Below are positions 11,820 through 22,604 of a stretch of 58,903 nucleotides of DNA, one piece after another. The translations under genes were made by a program, and so were the position numbers. Every line of letters starts with the position of its first letter. Position 1 is the first letter of the stretch. The stretch covers positions 1-58,903 of the forward strand of contig MNCI01026969.1 in the NCBI GenBank assembly GCA_015680685.1, in the 5' to 3' direction. The notes under the pieces were generated by a model. That model saw nothing but the letters and a program-made list of their open reading frames with translations. It made no database searches and was not told where the DNA came from. Source of the stretch: Gnetum montanum (Eukaryota; Streptophyta; Gnetopsida; Gnetales; Gnetaceae).

Positions 11820-12720
11820 ACATTGCTATAGGACATGGGGTGTCAGGGTTAGGGGGTACTTCACTTGCAGAGACTCTTCCTAATATTTGAAAGACTAGGA
11901 AATGAGTAAGATCTACTTTGTACAAGTTTGTATTCGCCATCACCTTCACTAATGATGTTAAATGGTACTTGATCCCATGATGCATCTTGTTGCCCATCAT
12001 TGTTGTTATTGATTTTCTGCTCCCTCTCGGGTTGTTGGAATTCATGATTGGGAGTTTCTTCTTAAAACTCCACTTTGGACACCTACTCTATGTCCACATT
12101 GTTAACAACTATGGGAATAGTTTTATCACCATGAATGATAATCTCACCTTCCTCATAAGGAAGGTGGATCTCTTGGTGGATGGAAGAAGACACAACTTGT
12201 AGCTAGGCTAACCAAAGTCTTCCTAGGATAAGGTTAAACCCAAGTGTTTCCTCTACCTACAAGAAATTTGTAATCATGAGGAATTACTCCCCTACCACAA
12301 AATCTAAGGAGATGGACCCCTTAACAATAACACTTGATCTATTAAAATATTTAAGATTAGTTATTAACGTTTGTTGTATTTGCTCTATCAAGCCTAATCT
12401 TTTAACTATGGTGCACAGGATAACATTAGTAGTTGCACCATTATCTACATGCACCTAATGCATCTTAAATTGCCCTACTTGTATGATTATAAACAAAGGA
12501 GCCCTAGTAATTTTATCATTTTTGGATTAACCTTAATTTCACTATCATGAAATGTCAAGGATGTCAACTTCCCTTCCCTAGGTGTGGGAGGAATCATCAT
12601 TGCATGGATGTATTTCTCATTAGTAAGTATATCCTCATTGAGAGGGATAGAAGTCAACATTTTAACTAACACCTCACAATGTGTGGGAAAAGTTATGATT
12701 AGGTCATACAAGCTCAGAGT
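11820..12720 (-). pseudogene. Retroviral-type aspartic protease remnant of T2
   Basis: Minus-strand homolog of the T3 protease. From N to C it has YDLIITFPTHCEVLVKMLTS (T3: YDLLMTSREHRVAMVRMLTS), then IHAMMIPP and LTSLTFHDSEIK, then the active-site region VHVDNGATTNVIL (T3: VHVDDGAAANVVP), then FNLILGRLWLAQL and SSIHQEIHLPYEEGEIIIH near the C-terminus. The catalytic Asp-Gly pair reads DNG here, so the aspartate is followed by asparagine. Several stops interrupt it. It lies next to the hairpin array, as in T3. Confidence 0.8.
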
Positions 12721-15440
12721 AGCATTCTTTTGCTTAAGAGATTGTCTAACCTAATCTATTGCATTGAGGAAGATCTTCTCGTTGACTGTGTGCTTGTTGC
12801 CTCAGTTATGCTTCACCTTCTCCATGTGCCCAAAAATGCATACTTTAGTTTTAGGTTGTAAATATTAGGACTTCTACTTGTTCTTTTGGAAATGAACTTT
12901 AAGATTATCACGTGATTTGTTGTTCAAAGTGCATTAAGTAGAGGAGGTCATGGGTATGGCTGATATGGGAATGTACTTTAGTGGGCCCACCTCCTTTCAT
13001 GCCTCCATTTTCTTATCACTCTTATTATTGGGCTTACGCTTTTGCTTATTCTTTTGCATGTCTATATCCTTTCGGTCATTAGTTGTTGATTGTGAGAAAG
13101 ATTTAATAGCATTAGCCACCACAAGAGCTTGTTCCATGGTTTTTATCAATTAGTGAGACTATGGCTAGTTTGGCTATAGTGGGTTGGGGTACCCTGATGA
13201 TAAATGATTCCCTAGGAGATACTTGTGATGGAATCCTTACGAAAAAAAGGGGATCTTGACCTTGTGGGAGCTAAAGAATCCCTTTCACCATAAGGGGATA
13301 CACGAACCATAAATGGCTCTCTCAAGGATCTTTGATTACCATCTATGTTGAATGCCAGTATGATATATATAGCATTGTTAGAATTCAATAGGTCTTTGTA
13401 CTCATGCATCAATGGATTTATAGGTCAAATAGGGTTGGATGCATCTAGAACTAGCTCTTCCCTATCTATCATATTCTACAAGTCATCCTTTATTAGAAGG
13501 CAAAAGTCTGTGTCATGATTGGGTAGTTGGTGATAGTGGCAAAAGTGGTCTATCATGAAGTATTTAGGTAGTGGTGGGTCATCGTTTGTTACTCTAGTAG
13601 GATCCTTGGCTATTTCACAAATTCTATCATGCTTCTTTTAGAAAGCTTCAAACATCTCTTTATATTTGATATGTCCACTTTTCAATAGTTGTTCTAATAG
13701 ATCTGATGGTTTTAGTGGCAATGAAGTGTATTTAGACCTATCCTTTCTTTCAAAAGTAGGTCTGGTCATTGTCAAGGTAGTGGCCCCAAAGGTCAAAGGT
13801 TGGTTATCATAGTTATTATTGGTGATGATCCTAAGTGGATTGGTCCTTTTCCCCTAGCTAGTGGTCTTAGCCTCTACAATTACTATAGTCATATTGTTAT
13901 GTTTTCCTTTCTTCTTATCTTTTTGTGCATGTTAGCTACATAGGCTCAGTCATGATTGGTCTTCACAAAATCTTCTATATTCTTGGTTTAGGAGAATGCT
14001 TAGCTAAGTTATTGTGTGTCAAGGTAGTAAATTTTAAACTTGATAAAGTCATTAATCACTCCCTTAAATATAGCCAAAAGGTGAGTTTTCGCTATGGGCT
14101 CTAGTATGTCATTCAGGAGTCCATTCCATCACTAGATGAACTTTTGGATAGGCTCAAGAGATCCCTATTTGACCTTCATGTGTTGGTTAAGCATAGTGTC
14201 AGGCTTCAATTTATACATAAAGTGGTTAATGAACTAAGCAATAAAGCCTTCAAGAAAGGATATGGATCCTCTAGGTAATGCTCGGTACCAATCAAGTGCT
14301 TTCCTAGTCAAGGACATAGGAAAAATCCTCATGATGGTATGAGGCCACAACTACAATAGCAAGCACTCATATCTGAAGGTTATAAGGTGAGCATTAGGGT
14401 CACCTTCTCCATTATATTTGGTAAACTAGAAGACAAGGACACCAAGAGGAAGTGTTAAAGATGGGACCATAGGATTGATAGGATCATGCTAGTAGAAGTC
14501 CATGATCTTTACACCTTGGGACATAAAGATTTTGAGCATCTTTAACTCCTCTGTTAGATCTTGGATCATTTGGAAGGCTTGTTCTAGGCCCTATGGTGGT
14601 CCCATTGGCTATGAGGCCTACACATATGATTGTGTTATTTTTTGTAAGGCATATGGCCTTACTATGGGTTGCATGATTGAAGGAAGGGGTTACATTATGG
14701 TTGTGACTTGTGGACCAAATAGAGAAAAGGATGCCTATGTTGATACATGAGGAACAAATGATCTAAAGGGGGTATGTGACCCTTATGTTTCTTGGGAACT
14801 CATAGTGGGCCCCATGTGTGGAGTTAGTAGATTTGCAGTAGTAAAAGCCATCGTTGATGGTTTTATGTATCGAGACTGTATTGTGAATGGCAATGATGTG
14901 TTATGATTTATTGTTTGTGGCATTGCCTAAGTTTGATGTGTGGATATAACAAGTGTGGGATCTACTATAGTAGGATAGGAAGGAGTGAAAGATAGTGGTA
15001 CCATGCCCATAGAGAAAAGAAAAGAATTGGAGAAAGGCTCTATGACCTTGGGGGATGTTTGTTGGAACAATCCTTCTAGGATGTCTTCAGGCCTAGATTT
15101 TTCCTTGAACTCATCCTCCTCTTCCTATTATTCCTCAAACATATGCTTTTCATCTTCTTCTTCCATGGCAATTAGTTGGGCTAGGATGCTAACATAGATG
15201 TTAGTAAGAGGAGTTTGATCATACAAGGAAAAGATGTATTCTTTTTCACCCCTATGTATGAGTTCAAACTCCCTCTTGGCCTCAACTGCAATTCATGGAA
15301 TTAACTTGCCTACCTATATTTTAGCACAAATGAAGTTATATCAATCTTCATTTGTAGTTTTGAAATTAGAACTTTCCCTTTTAACCCTGAAAGATCACCT
15401 ACACTCCATGTTGGGATCATAGACTCTCAAAACCTATTGA
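12721..15440 (-). pseudogene. Degenerate Tat-type gag of T2
   Basis: Minus-strand gag remnant with many stops, collinear with T3. Blocks seen are YNFICAKI near 15310-15350; IMDFY, HDPINPMVP and TKYNGEGDPNAHL near 14350-14530; RKALDWYRALPRG near 14280; and YKDLLNSNNA with REPFMVRV near 13250-13410 (T3: YKDPLNTNYD and KQPFVLRM). No intact zinc knuckle was found. This part runs from capsid to the linker before protease. Confidence 0.75.
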
Positions 15441-16531
15441 TCTAATCAACCATTATTGTAGTTGTAAGGCAACTTAGTTGATCATGGGAGAGACATGGTT
15501 ATTTTAATGGGAACTTCTTGAGATAGTCTATGAAAATTAGAAATGATAGTAGATTCCAACAAATGGAAATGAAGAGTAATCAAATGAAGTAAAAATGGTA
15601 AAAAGATGGGATACTCACTAAAAATAGCAGGTAGGGGGTGAGGGAGGATAGACTCCCTTACCCAAAATGGAAAGGTGCAAAGGTGATAGCAAAATTTACC
15701 CACACTAACCTTCTAGTTGTCACACTCCTTTATGCAAATTCTAGCTTCATAGCTATCACACCCCTAAATATGGTAGGGGGAAAAGAGGGGGTGAGATAGA
15801 AGGATCCCATACCTTACAAAGCCAACGTTGGTAAAAAAGGGAGGTGAAAACTATTAAAGGTGTAGTAAATAAGATGTAAATTTTGACATTTGTAATGGTT
15901 ATTAAGTTTAAGTCTGATGTAAATGTGTAAAAATGATAAAAAAATTTACTTCCTATAAGTAGTAAGCAAGGGAGGTAAGGGGGGTTTACCCCTTTACTAG
16001 AAATGGCAAGCTAAGAACATTGGAATCAAGCTTCATCCACATTGGTCTCCTAGCTATTACATCCCCAAGTATGGTAGTGGGGTAATAGGGGATGAGATGG
16101 GGGGATCACACACCTTCTAAAACCAATGTTGGTGAAAAGGGGAAAAGTGGAATAGCCAAAATAGAGACTTGCAAATTTCTAAAAATGGTTTTAGAAGTTG
16201 GAAAATTTAGCCGCAAAGGAATTAGAAAAGTTCTTTTGGTTGGTGAGGATGGCAACATTGGTTTTGTTGGGAGAATTATTGGCAATGTGGAATGTTGGCA
16301 TGGAGGTGTTCAACATTGATTTTGGTTGCTAAAATTCACAGCAGATATTGGGAAAATCAACATCCAGCCTCCTACAACTTCAACACTAGGGTCTCTACTA
16401 CAAGGGGATGAGTGCTAGCATTGGTATTTTAAAGGGGCTTCAACATTTTTTTCTATAAAAATCAAAAATTTCCAATAGGAAGGCAATGTTTTCTATGGTG
16501 GTAATCAGATTTGGCTTCAGAAATTAGGTAG
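15441..16531 (-). other. Leader of T2 with repeated C/G-run-rich units
   Basis: No gene is supported. Two similar stretches about 330 bp apart (around 15600-15850 and 15930-16170) share runs such as GGTAGGGGGAAAAG and GGGGTGAGAT followed by CCAACGTTGG or CCAATGTTGG. The short plus-strand frames here are probably accidental. Confidence 0.4.
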
Positions 16532-16552
16532 AGGTCCTTCTTCAAGCACCAA
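16532..16552 (-). other. Primer binding site of T2
   Basis: On the minus strand this reads TTGGTGCTTGAAGAAGGACC, with one more T. It differs at only a few positions from the T3 site TGGTGCTAGAAGGAGGGCC. It follows the LTR end TTTTCTGTTGTAATA, which matches TTTTCTGTCGTTACA at the end of the T3 LTR. Confidence 0.7.
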
Positions 16553-16558
16553 GAAAAT

Positions 16559-16982
16559 TATTACAACAGAAAATATCCATCATTAGAAGAAAACTAAGGA
16601 TTCTCCATCATAGGAAGCCTCAACCACAAATCCCCCAGGGCCTCTGCAAGAAGAAATGGGATTCAAGATACCTTGGATGATCCAATAGATCACCTAGTGA
16701 CTTAAGGCTGGTGCCAAACGATGGTGTAATAAAAGTATGAAAATATGCAAATCTATAAAACAATGCACTAAAGTATAACAATTATATATGAAATTGTACA
16801 TAATTTGGAATCATAAAATTTATTAAATAAATAAATAATGAGTTCAAAGATGTGTACAACATTGGTTCCCAAGAGAGGGGCAAAAGGGGGTTCACTTGCA
16901 TAGGGGTTTTGAGTCTGTTTAAGCCATAATCAACTTCCCGATTTGGTATCTCTGCCACTCCTAATGCTATTGAACCTTCTTT
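16559..16982 (-). mobile_element. 5' LTR of T2, inner part (split by T3)
   Basis: This is the U5-side part of the T2 LTR, interrupted by T3 at the ATCTC target site and continued at 32451-33394. Together the two parts make about 1.37 kb, close to the T3 LTR length. The part is AT-rich and shows no gene. Confidence 0.6.
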
Positions 16983-16987
16983 ATCTC
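16983..16987. repeat. Left target-site duplication of T3 (ATCTC)
   Basis: ATCTC directly before the left LTR is repeated directly after the right LTR (32446-32450). A perfect 5 bp duplication is what Ty3/gypsy integrase leaves and proves that the two LTRs belong to one insertion. Confidence 0.9.
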
Positions 16988-17261
16988 TAAAACACCGTGA
17001 AAATTACGAGTCGGCCTCAGGCAAAGATTCGCAATTCCAGCAAAAACGCGCATCAGATTGGTTCAAAGGATGGGTTTACACTCTATTACGCTCTATTACG
17101 CACGGCAGCGTAATGAGCATAATAAGCTTCAAGACAATCGCAAGCAGAGTTCAGAAAAGCACAACAGGTTGGCATTTTTTCTTACAGTTCACGGATAACT
17201 CGTCCTTTACGCTCGCTACGCGGCGGTGCGTACCATGGCGTATGTTGTCAAGTTGTACATT

Positions 17262-17500
17262 GCTTATACGCTTCATTACGCGCAGCTGCGTAGTAAGCGT
17301 AACTGGTACCTTGTTTACGCTTCCTCACGCGCAGCTGCGTAGCGAGCGTAAACCACACCTTGTTTACGCTTCCTCACACGCAGCTGCGTAGCGAGCGTAA
17401 ACCACGCCTTGTTTACGCTTCATCATGCGCAGCTGCGTAGCGAGCGTAAACCATGCATTATTTACGCATTCATTACGCACAGTCACGTAGAGAGCTTATA
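17262..17500 (+). repeat. ~49 bp palindromic repeats in the T3 U3
   Basis: Five units with a period near 49 bp. Each is centred on GCGCAGCTGCG, with outer arms GTTTACGCT and AGCGTAAAC. The right LTR carries the same array at about 31272-31510 with scattered changes. It lies some 200-450 bp upstream of the TATA box. Confidence 0.8.
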
Positions 17501-17709
17501 GGCTCTTACTCCAGATTACACTCATACACGCAACGCAACGCGAATGAGCGTAATACTACCTGAATGTAGCCTATTCTTCACATGCACAACACGCAAACAA
17601 GCGTGTTGTGCGTAGTCACAGTCTGACTTAAAAGATCATGCCAGCAGGGCTCGTAATATCCGGAGCCCACATCATCAGGGCTGCGCCTTCCCCGCGAAGT
17701 GCCGCGGCC

Positions 17710-17717
17710 TATAAATA
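17710..17717 (+). promoter_or_regulatory. TATA box of the T3 5' LTR
   Basis: TATAAATA in the context GGCCTATAAATACCCCCG. The right LTR has the same box at 31721-31728. Confidence 0.7.
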
Positions 17718-18439
17718 CCCCCGTTGACAAAGATACAGTAGTGGGAAAAAAATTCAGATTGGCAAAATCAGACAAGCAAATAGCATATTTCTGAGCACCA
17801 AAGCATTTAGCACTTTGGAGCAGAGATACAGAGAAACAGCGCTTTGGCAATCATGGACATCATCATCTTACAGCCGAAGCAGAGTACAGTTCAAATCGAG
17901 TACCGGTGACAGGAGCAATCTTTCTGCTGAAAGGACTCTATCAATCAGAAACAGTTGATCGGTAGACGTCAAAGCTTGGCCCGCCTCGCATCTCAGCTTA
18001 GCCCACGAGGTAGATCGGACTCCTGTTTAAACCGTTTTGCTTGTTGTTCTGTGCTTGTTTCTCATCCTGTAATCGAGGATTCCCTAGTGTAATTTCTCAT
18101 ACAAAATATACATTTTTAAGTTAAAGGGCAAATCTTGAAGCTACGTGTTTCTCTTTTGCCAACCTCCTTTCATCGCGTTTAGCATTATCGCCGTTGCAAT
18201 CCAGCCACATCGTTTTTTTTCCCCTTGCTTTACGGTCCCTCGAATCAGATCGCTCTCTTTTACGCACTTTGCATTCTTTTACTGACTCGTAAGTCCCTGT
18301 CTGATCGACAAGACCGTTCAGGGCGTCGCGGATTCGTTTTTCCAGCTTAGCCCTCGCGCGGATCCGTGGTTAAAACTGTGTACGCCGGAATATCGGTCGG
18401 TATTTCCAGCTGTCGACATTTTCTGTCGTTACAGTTTTC

Positions 18440-18458
18440 TGGTGCTAGAAGGAGGGCC
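18440..18458 (+). other. Primer binding site of T3
   Basis: TGGTGCTAGAAGGAGGGCC lies six bases after the LTR end and is shared, with small changes, by T1 and T2. I have not assigned the tRNA. Confidence 0.75.
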
Positions 18459-18511
18459 TTCAGGCTCTGATCCGAATATTTCGGGTAACCCTGTTAGAGA
18501 TCCATACCCTA

Positions 18512-18548
18512 AACCATAGACGTAATACCTCTAGGGAAGTCTATGGTT
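18512..18548 (+). other. Perfect 10 bp stem-loop in the T3 leader
   Basis: AACCATAGAC at 18512-18521 pairs exactly with GTCTATGGTT at 18539-18548 around a 17-nt loop that contains CCTCTAGG. It sits in the untranslated leader between the primer site and gag, where retroelement RNAs often carry packaging or dimerisation structures. That role is inferred. Confidence 0.5.
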
Positions 18549-18679
18549 AATCGCGTGGTATAGATCGGTCGCAAGGACGATTTCTTTGAAATCCTACAGG
18601 GTAGAAAGCCTTTTGTGCGTTTGTTGCCAGCCATTCACTTTTAGATCTGATTATCAGTCACTCTTCACTTCATTGATCA

Positions 18680-20627
18680 ATGGATTCTTTTTACCCAAAC
18701 ACAACCGCCATGGTTACCCTCGATTTGGGTGTTGCGCCTATCAATCCTACGGTGGCTACAGGACCAGCTCCTAGTGCGACGGGACCCCAGGGACCGTTGC
18801 GCCGATCATTGAGGCGTCAGGGGAAAGAGCCTATCTTTCCGGCCATAACCCCTGAAGAATACAATTTTATATGTGTTAAGATCCAGGCGAGGCTGGCTCT
18901 TAGCCGAGCCGAGCGGGAGGCAAAGCGAAACTTTGAAGCGCTCCATCGAGGGGGTCATGATTTTAAGCCAACNNNNNNNNNNNNNNNNNNNNNNNNNACT
19001 CGGCATCCCGGCGGTGATCCCGGCGACCACCGTGCCTCAGTTCAACCCTCAGGTACAGGCTCACACTATACCGACAACTCGCTCAGCGCAAAGGTTTCTG
19101 CCCCTGCCGACTCAGCAACATGCTGTAACCGTACCACAGCAAACTTTTGTTCAATACCCTGCAACAAGTCAGTGGACCGATCTGGCTGCGCAACAATACC
19201 CACCTGTGGTTTACGATGCACAGCCTTCGGTTACACCTGGGGCACAATTTTCGCAGGTGCTTCCTCGATATACCTAACATTATCCTGTGCAGCAGGCAGG
19301 AGTTAACCTCTCGTCTCAGACCGGTGGATGGAGGCCTTCACAGGCCCCCCAACCTGCAGGAATCCTTGCTCCACCAGCGGTTAGCCAACCACCTCCTGCA
19401 TTCCAGTTTCCTAGGGCTGCCCTTCCAGTCCAACCTCCTGCTCCTGTGCTTGCTGCACAGACACCTCCCTTAACAGGTCTAGATCAAGCGTTCCAACTTA
19501 TCCAGACGCTTAATGAAGAGGTGCAACACCTCAAGACCGCTAGGTCTGATACCCTTCAGATTATGGATTTCTATCAGGATGATCCAATCAATCCAGCGGT
19601 CCCCATACTGTCATTGCCTCCAGGGATGTCCCTCCCACATTTTACCAAGTATAATGGGGAGGGGGATCCCAACACCCATCTGGCCACCTTTAGATCCGAA
19701 TCTTTGTTGTTGCAACAGTGGCCGCATACTTTAGTCCGAGTCTTTGCGATGTCGTTAACAGGGAAGGCTTTAGACTGGTATAGAGCTCTCCCACGCTCTT
19801 CCATTGCAACCTTGAAAGAGCTGCTGACTCAATTTGTGACCCGATTCAAATACAACATGAAGCCGGAAGTCACGTTGGAACAGCTTATGGGGGTGAAACA
19901 AGACCCGCTCGAGCCAGTCCAAAAGTTCATACAGCATTGGAATGCTACCTTGAATGAGATCCGCGACCCGATCGCAGACTCCCATATACTGGCTATATTC
20001 AAGAGAGCAGTCAACGACTTTATGAAGTCTAAGCTGTATTACCTTTCCCCAGGCGACATACGTCAGGCCTTCACTCAAGTCCGGAGCATCCAAGATGCTG
20101 CGGAGGCCAGCAAAGACCCGGCATATATCGCTTACAAGAACACGCATAAAAAAGCCAAGGACAAGGGCAAGGCAGCGACAACTACTGTAGCTGCGCTGAC
20201 TGAGAATGCGAAGAATAAGAGCAAGAAAGCTCCAGCAACAACACCGCCTGAGGCCACGGCTGGTGCCGGCACCAGCCAGGCCACGGCTGCCCCTGAACAA
20301 GCCCCCCAGCCAAAGCCGAATTTTGAGCGTAAAGATCGTTCAAAATACGCGGCTTTACCTGTAAAACATTCCGAACTGCTAAAACAGCTGTTAGCGGTAG
20401 GACACATTCAACCTAAGAAGGTGTCCGAGGAGGCCCTGAAGCGTCACAGGCGTCACTATGAATTGCTGAAGGACCCCTCTTTAGCTTTGCCTAACGAGCC
20501 AGCAGTTCCGAAATCTTTCAAGCTGGATCGTTTCTGTGACTACCACCAGATGTGTGGTCACGAAACAGATTACTGCTGGGCGTTGAAGGACGATATTCAA
20601 CGCATGATCGACGAAGGTCATCTATAG
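18680..20627 (+). pseudogene. gag: gag of T3
   Basis: Capsid and nucleocapsid polyprotein. The start ATG at 18680 is followed by a proline-rich head and YNFICVKIQ. A 25-N gap (18973-18997) hides the frame relation. The middle has TKYNGEGDPNTHL and ALDWYRALP (capsid), then a lysine- and alanine-rich linker and, near the C-terminus, a single zinc-knuckle-like motif CDYHQMCGHETDYC, a form common in Tat elements. Stops: TAA at 19275-19277, and TAG at 20625-20627, which may be the natural gag end or a decay product because the frame runs on into protease. Confidence 0.85.
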
Positions 20628-22151
20628 CTAGACAACAGTAATCCTATGCGTCCTGAAAACCAAACGCTGCATGTGTACAAGGATCCGTTGAACACAAATT
20701 ACGATCCTTATACAATCACTGTGGTGAGTACGGACGGTGAGCGTAAGGTACCGCCAAAACAACCTTTCGTTTTGCGTATGCCTGCCAGCTCAACAAAGGG
20801 GCTTGCTACTTCTTCGGCAGCTACTGGGGTCTCACGGCCGCCGTTCATCATACGGGCACCTTCCCAAGCACGCCGCGACACGACCCAAGCCGCGGGTCCA
20901 TCCGCGCCCATGCCGAGAGCGCCCTTCATTATAAGGGCACCACAACCACAGGCTGCTCCTCTCACGCAAGGGTAGACCTCTAGTCAGAACCACCAGTCAT
21001 CGCCTCCTCAGTGTAAGGAGGAGAACACCACAGTTAACGCGAAAAATGACAACTCTACGCTTGGCTTCCCTAAGCCTAAGCCCCTGGCCTCTGTACCTAT
21101 GTCTATGCCTCAAAAACAGGCCAAGGGTGCAAAAACGCAGCCACCATCTCTTGTCAGAAAACAAAACAACCCTTCCACTGATACCGCTCCACCTCGAGAG
21201 ATCCGTCTCTTGGGCCGAATGGAGGAGGACAAGGGAGGTAAACCACCCTGCCGAGAGAAGGACCTCCTCGATGCGTTCACGCAGGTTAAACAAGCTCTCA
21301 AGCAGAAGAACACGACGCTGAGCTTGTACGACCTCTTGATGACTTCTCGAGAACACCGTGTGGCTATGGTACGCATGTTGACGTCCATATCAGTGGACGC
21401 CAGCTTGCCGACGGAAGAGGAAGCGATACACGCTATCATATTTCCTCCTGAAGCAGAACAACCCAAGCCCACCTCATTGACCTTCCTGGATGAGTCTGTT
21501 AAAGATGATCCGGAAAAGGGTCAAGTAACGACGGAGCCTATGTTCATTACCATTCGGGTCGGGCAGTACCGGATCCGGAGGGTGCACGTGGATGATGGCG
21601 CAGCTGCTAATGTCGTTCCTTATTCCATCATGGATAGGTTGGCGTTGGTCAACCAGATCACTCCCACGACGATAGCCTACGTAAAATCATTCAATGGAGC
21701 ACGGGTTCAGGTCAAGGGGACGGTGCGTATTGAGTTTGTGGCGGGGAATCAGTTCCCAACGGAAGCCACATTTTTAGTCGTCAAGGAGATGCCAGGCTTC
21801 AACTTAATCTTAGGAAGGTCGTGGTTAGCCCAGCTGAGGGCGGTCTCGTCGCCGATCCATCAGGAGATACACCTACCCTATGCAGGAGGGGAGGTTATCA
21901 TACACGATGACGAGGTCACCACCAGGACCGTTAACAACATTGAAGAAGAACGGGGTTCGGAGATCGAAACGGCTGACGATCAGTCCCCTCTCCAAGCCCC
22001 TGAACAGAACAATGACAATGATGACGGTCTAGCCTGGGCCAACCTGCCATTTCCGGATGACAGCGCAGAGGAGTCGAACTGCAAACCTCCTCGCCCTTAC
22101 GCAGCCGTTAACATAAAAGCCGCTAAGAGACAATTGCGTACTGATGACTGA
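20628..22151 (+). pseudogene. pro: Linker and aspartic protease of T3
   Basis: Same frame as gag. A low-complexity linker repeats PPFIIRAP and APFIIRAP (20840-20945), then comes an in-frame TAG at 20973-20975. The protease domain follows: MFITIRVGQYRIRRVHVDDG with the active-site aspartate in VDDGAAANVVP, then FNLILGRSWLAQL (flap and Leu-Gly-Arg region) and SSPIHQEIHLPY. It ends with a TGA at 22149. The next domain of pol (RT) begins only 4.5 kb later. Confidence 0.85.
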
Positions 22152-22346
22152 ACGAAGGTCTTCTGCATGCACTCATGTAAGTTATCATCTTCATCCATCC
22201 AACAGTTTCCTTTGTTTCAGTATGCTTTTACGCGACATCTGCCTTCTGTATTTACACTTTGCATTTTTGTTTTTGCATGTGTTATCATACGCACGTTAGT
22301 TACACATCCTCATTTCTTTACGCATGTGTCCAGGGTTACATTTTGT

Positions 22347-22475
22347 TACAATTTACGCAAATGGCCCGCAACGGCCTAAAACTAGTAGCTAATTTACAAT
22401 TTACGCAGATGGCCCACAACGGCCTAAAACTAGTAGCCAATTCACACAGTCAGCCCGCAATGGCTTTAAACTAAG
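22347..22475 (+). repeat. Small hairpin array of T3 next to the antisense gene end
   Basis: Three units of about 46 bp. Cores are GGCC-CGCAAC-GGCC, GGCC-CACAAC-GGCC and AGCC-CGCAAT-GGCT, each followed by TAAAACTAGT or TTAAACTAAG. The third unit keeps arm pairing with changed bases. The design is that of the large array at 30159-30665 and of T2 at 11357-11558. Confidence 0.7.
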
Positions 22476-22604
22476 ACTTATGCTCCATTATTATTATTAC
22501 ATTCGCAAAAACAAAACATGATAGGCAGACAATATTCAATCAAGTTTTATAACATGTCTTTTCAAATCATTAGTAACACTGATATTACTTCAACATCAAC
22601 AAAA

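Larger units (their letters stand above)
16988..18433 (+). repeat. 5' LTR of T3
   Basis: 1446 bp. It begins TAAAACACCG where the right copy has TGAAACACCG, so the usual TG is mutated. It ends GTCGTTACA. A GC-rich palindromic array (17262-17500) lies upstream of a TATAAATA box at 17710-17717. Confidence 0.95.
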
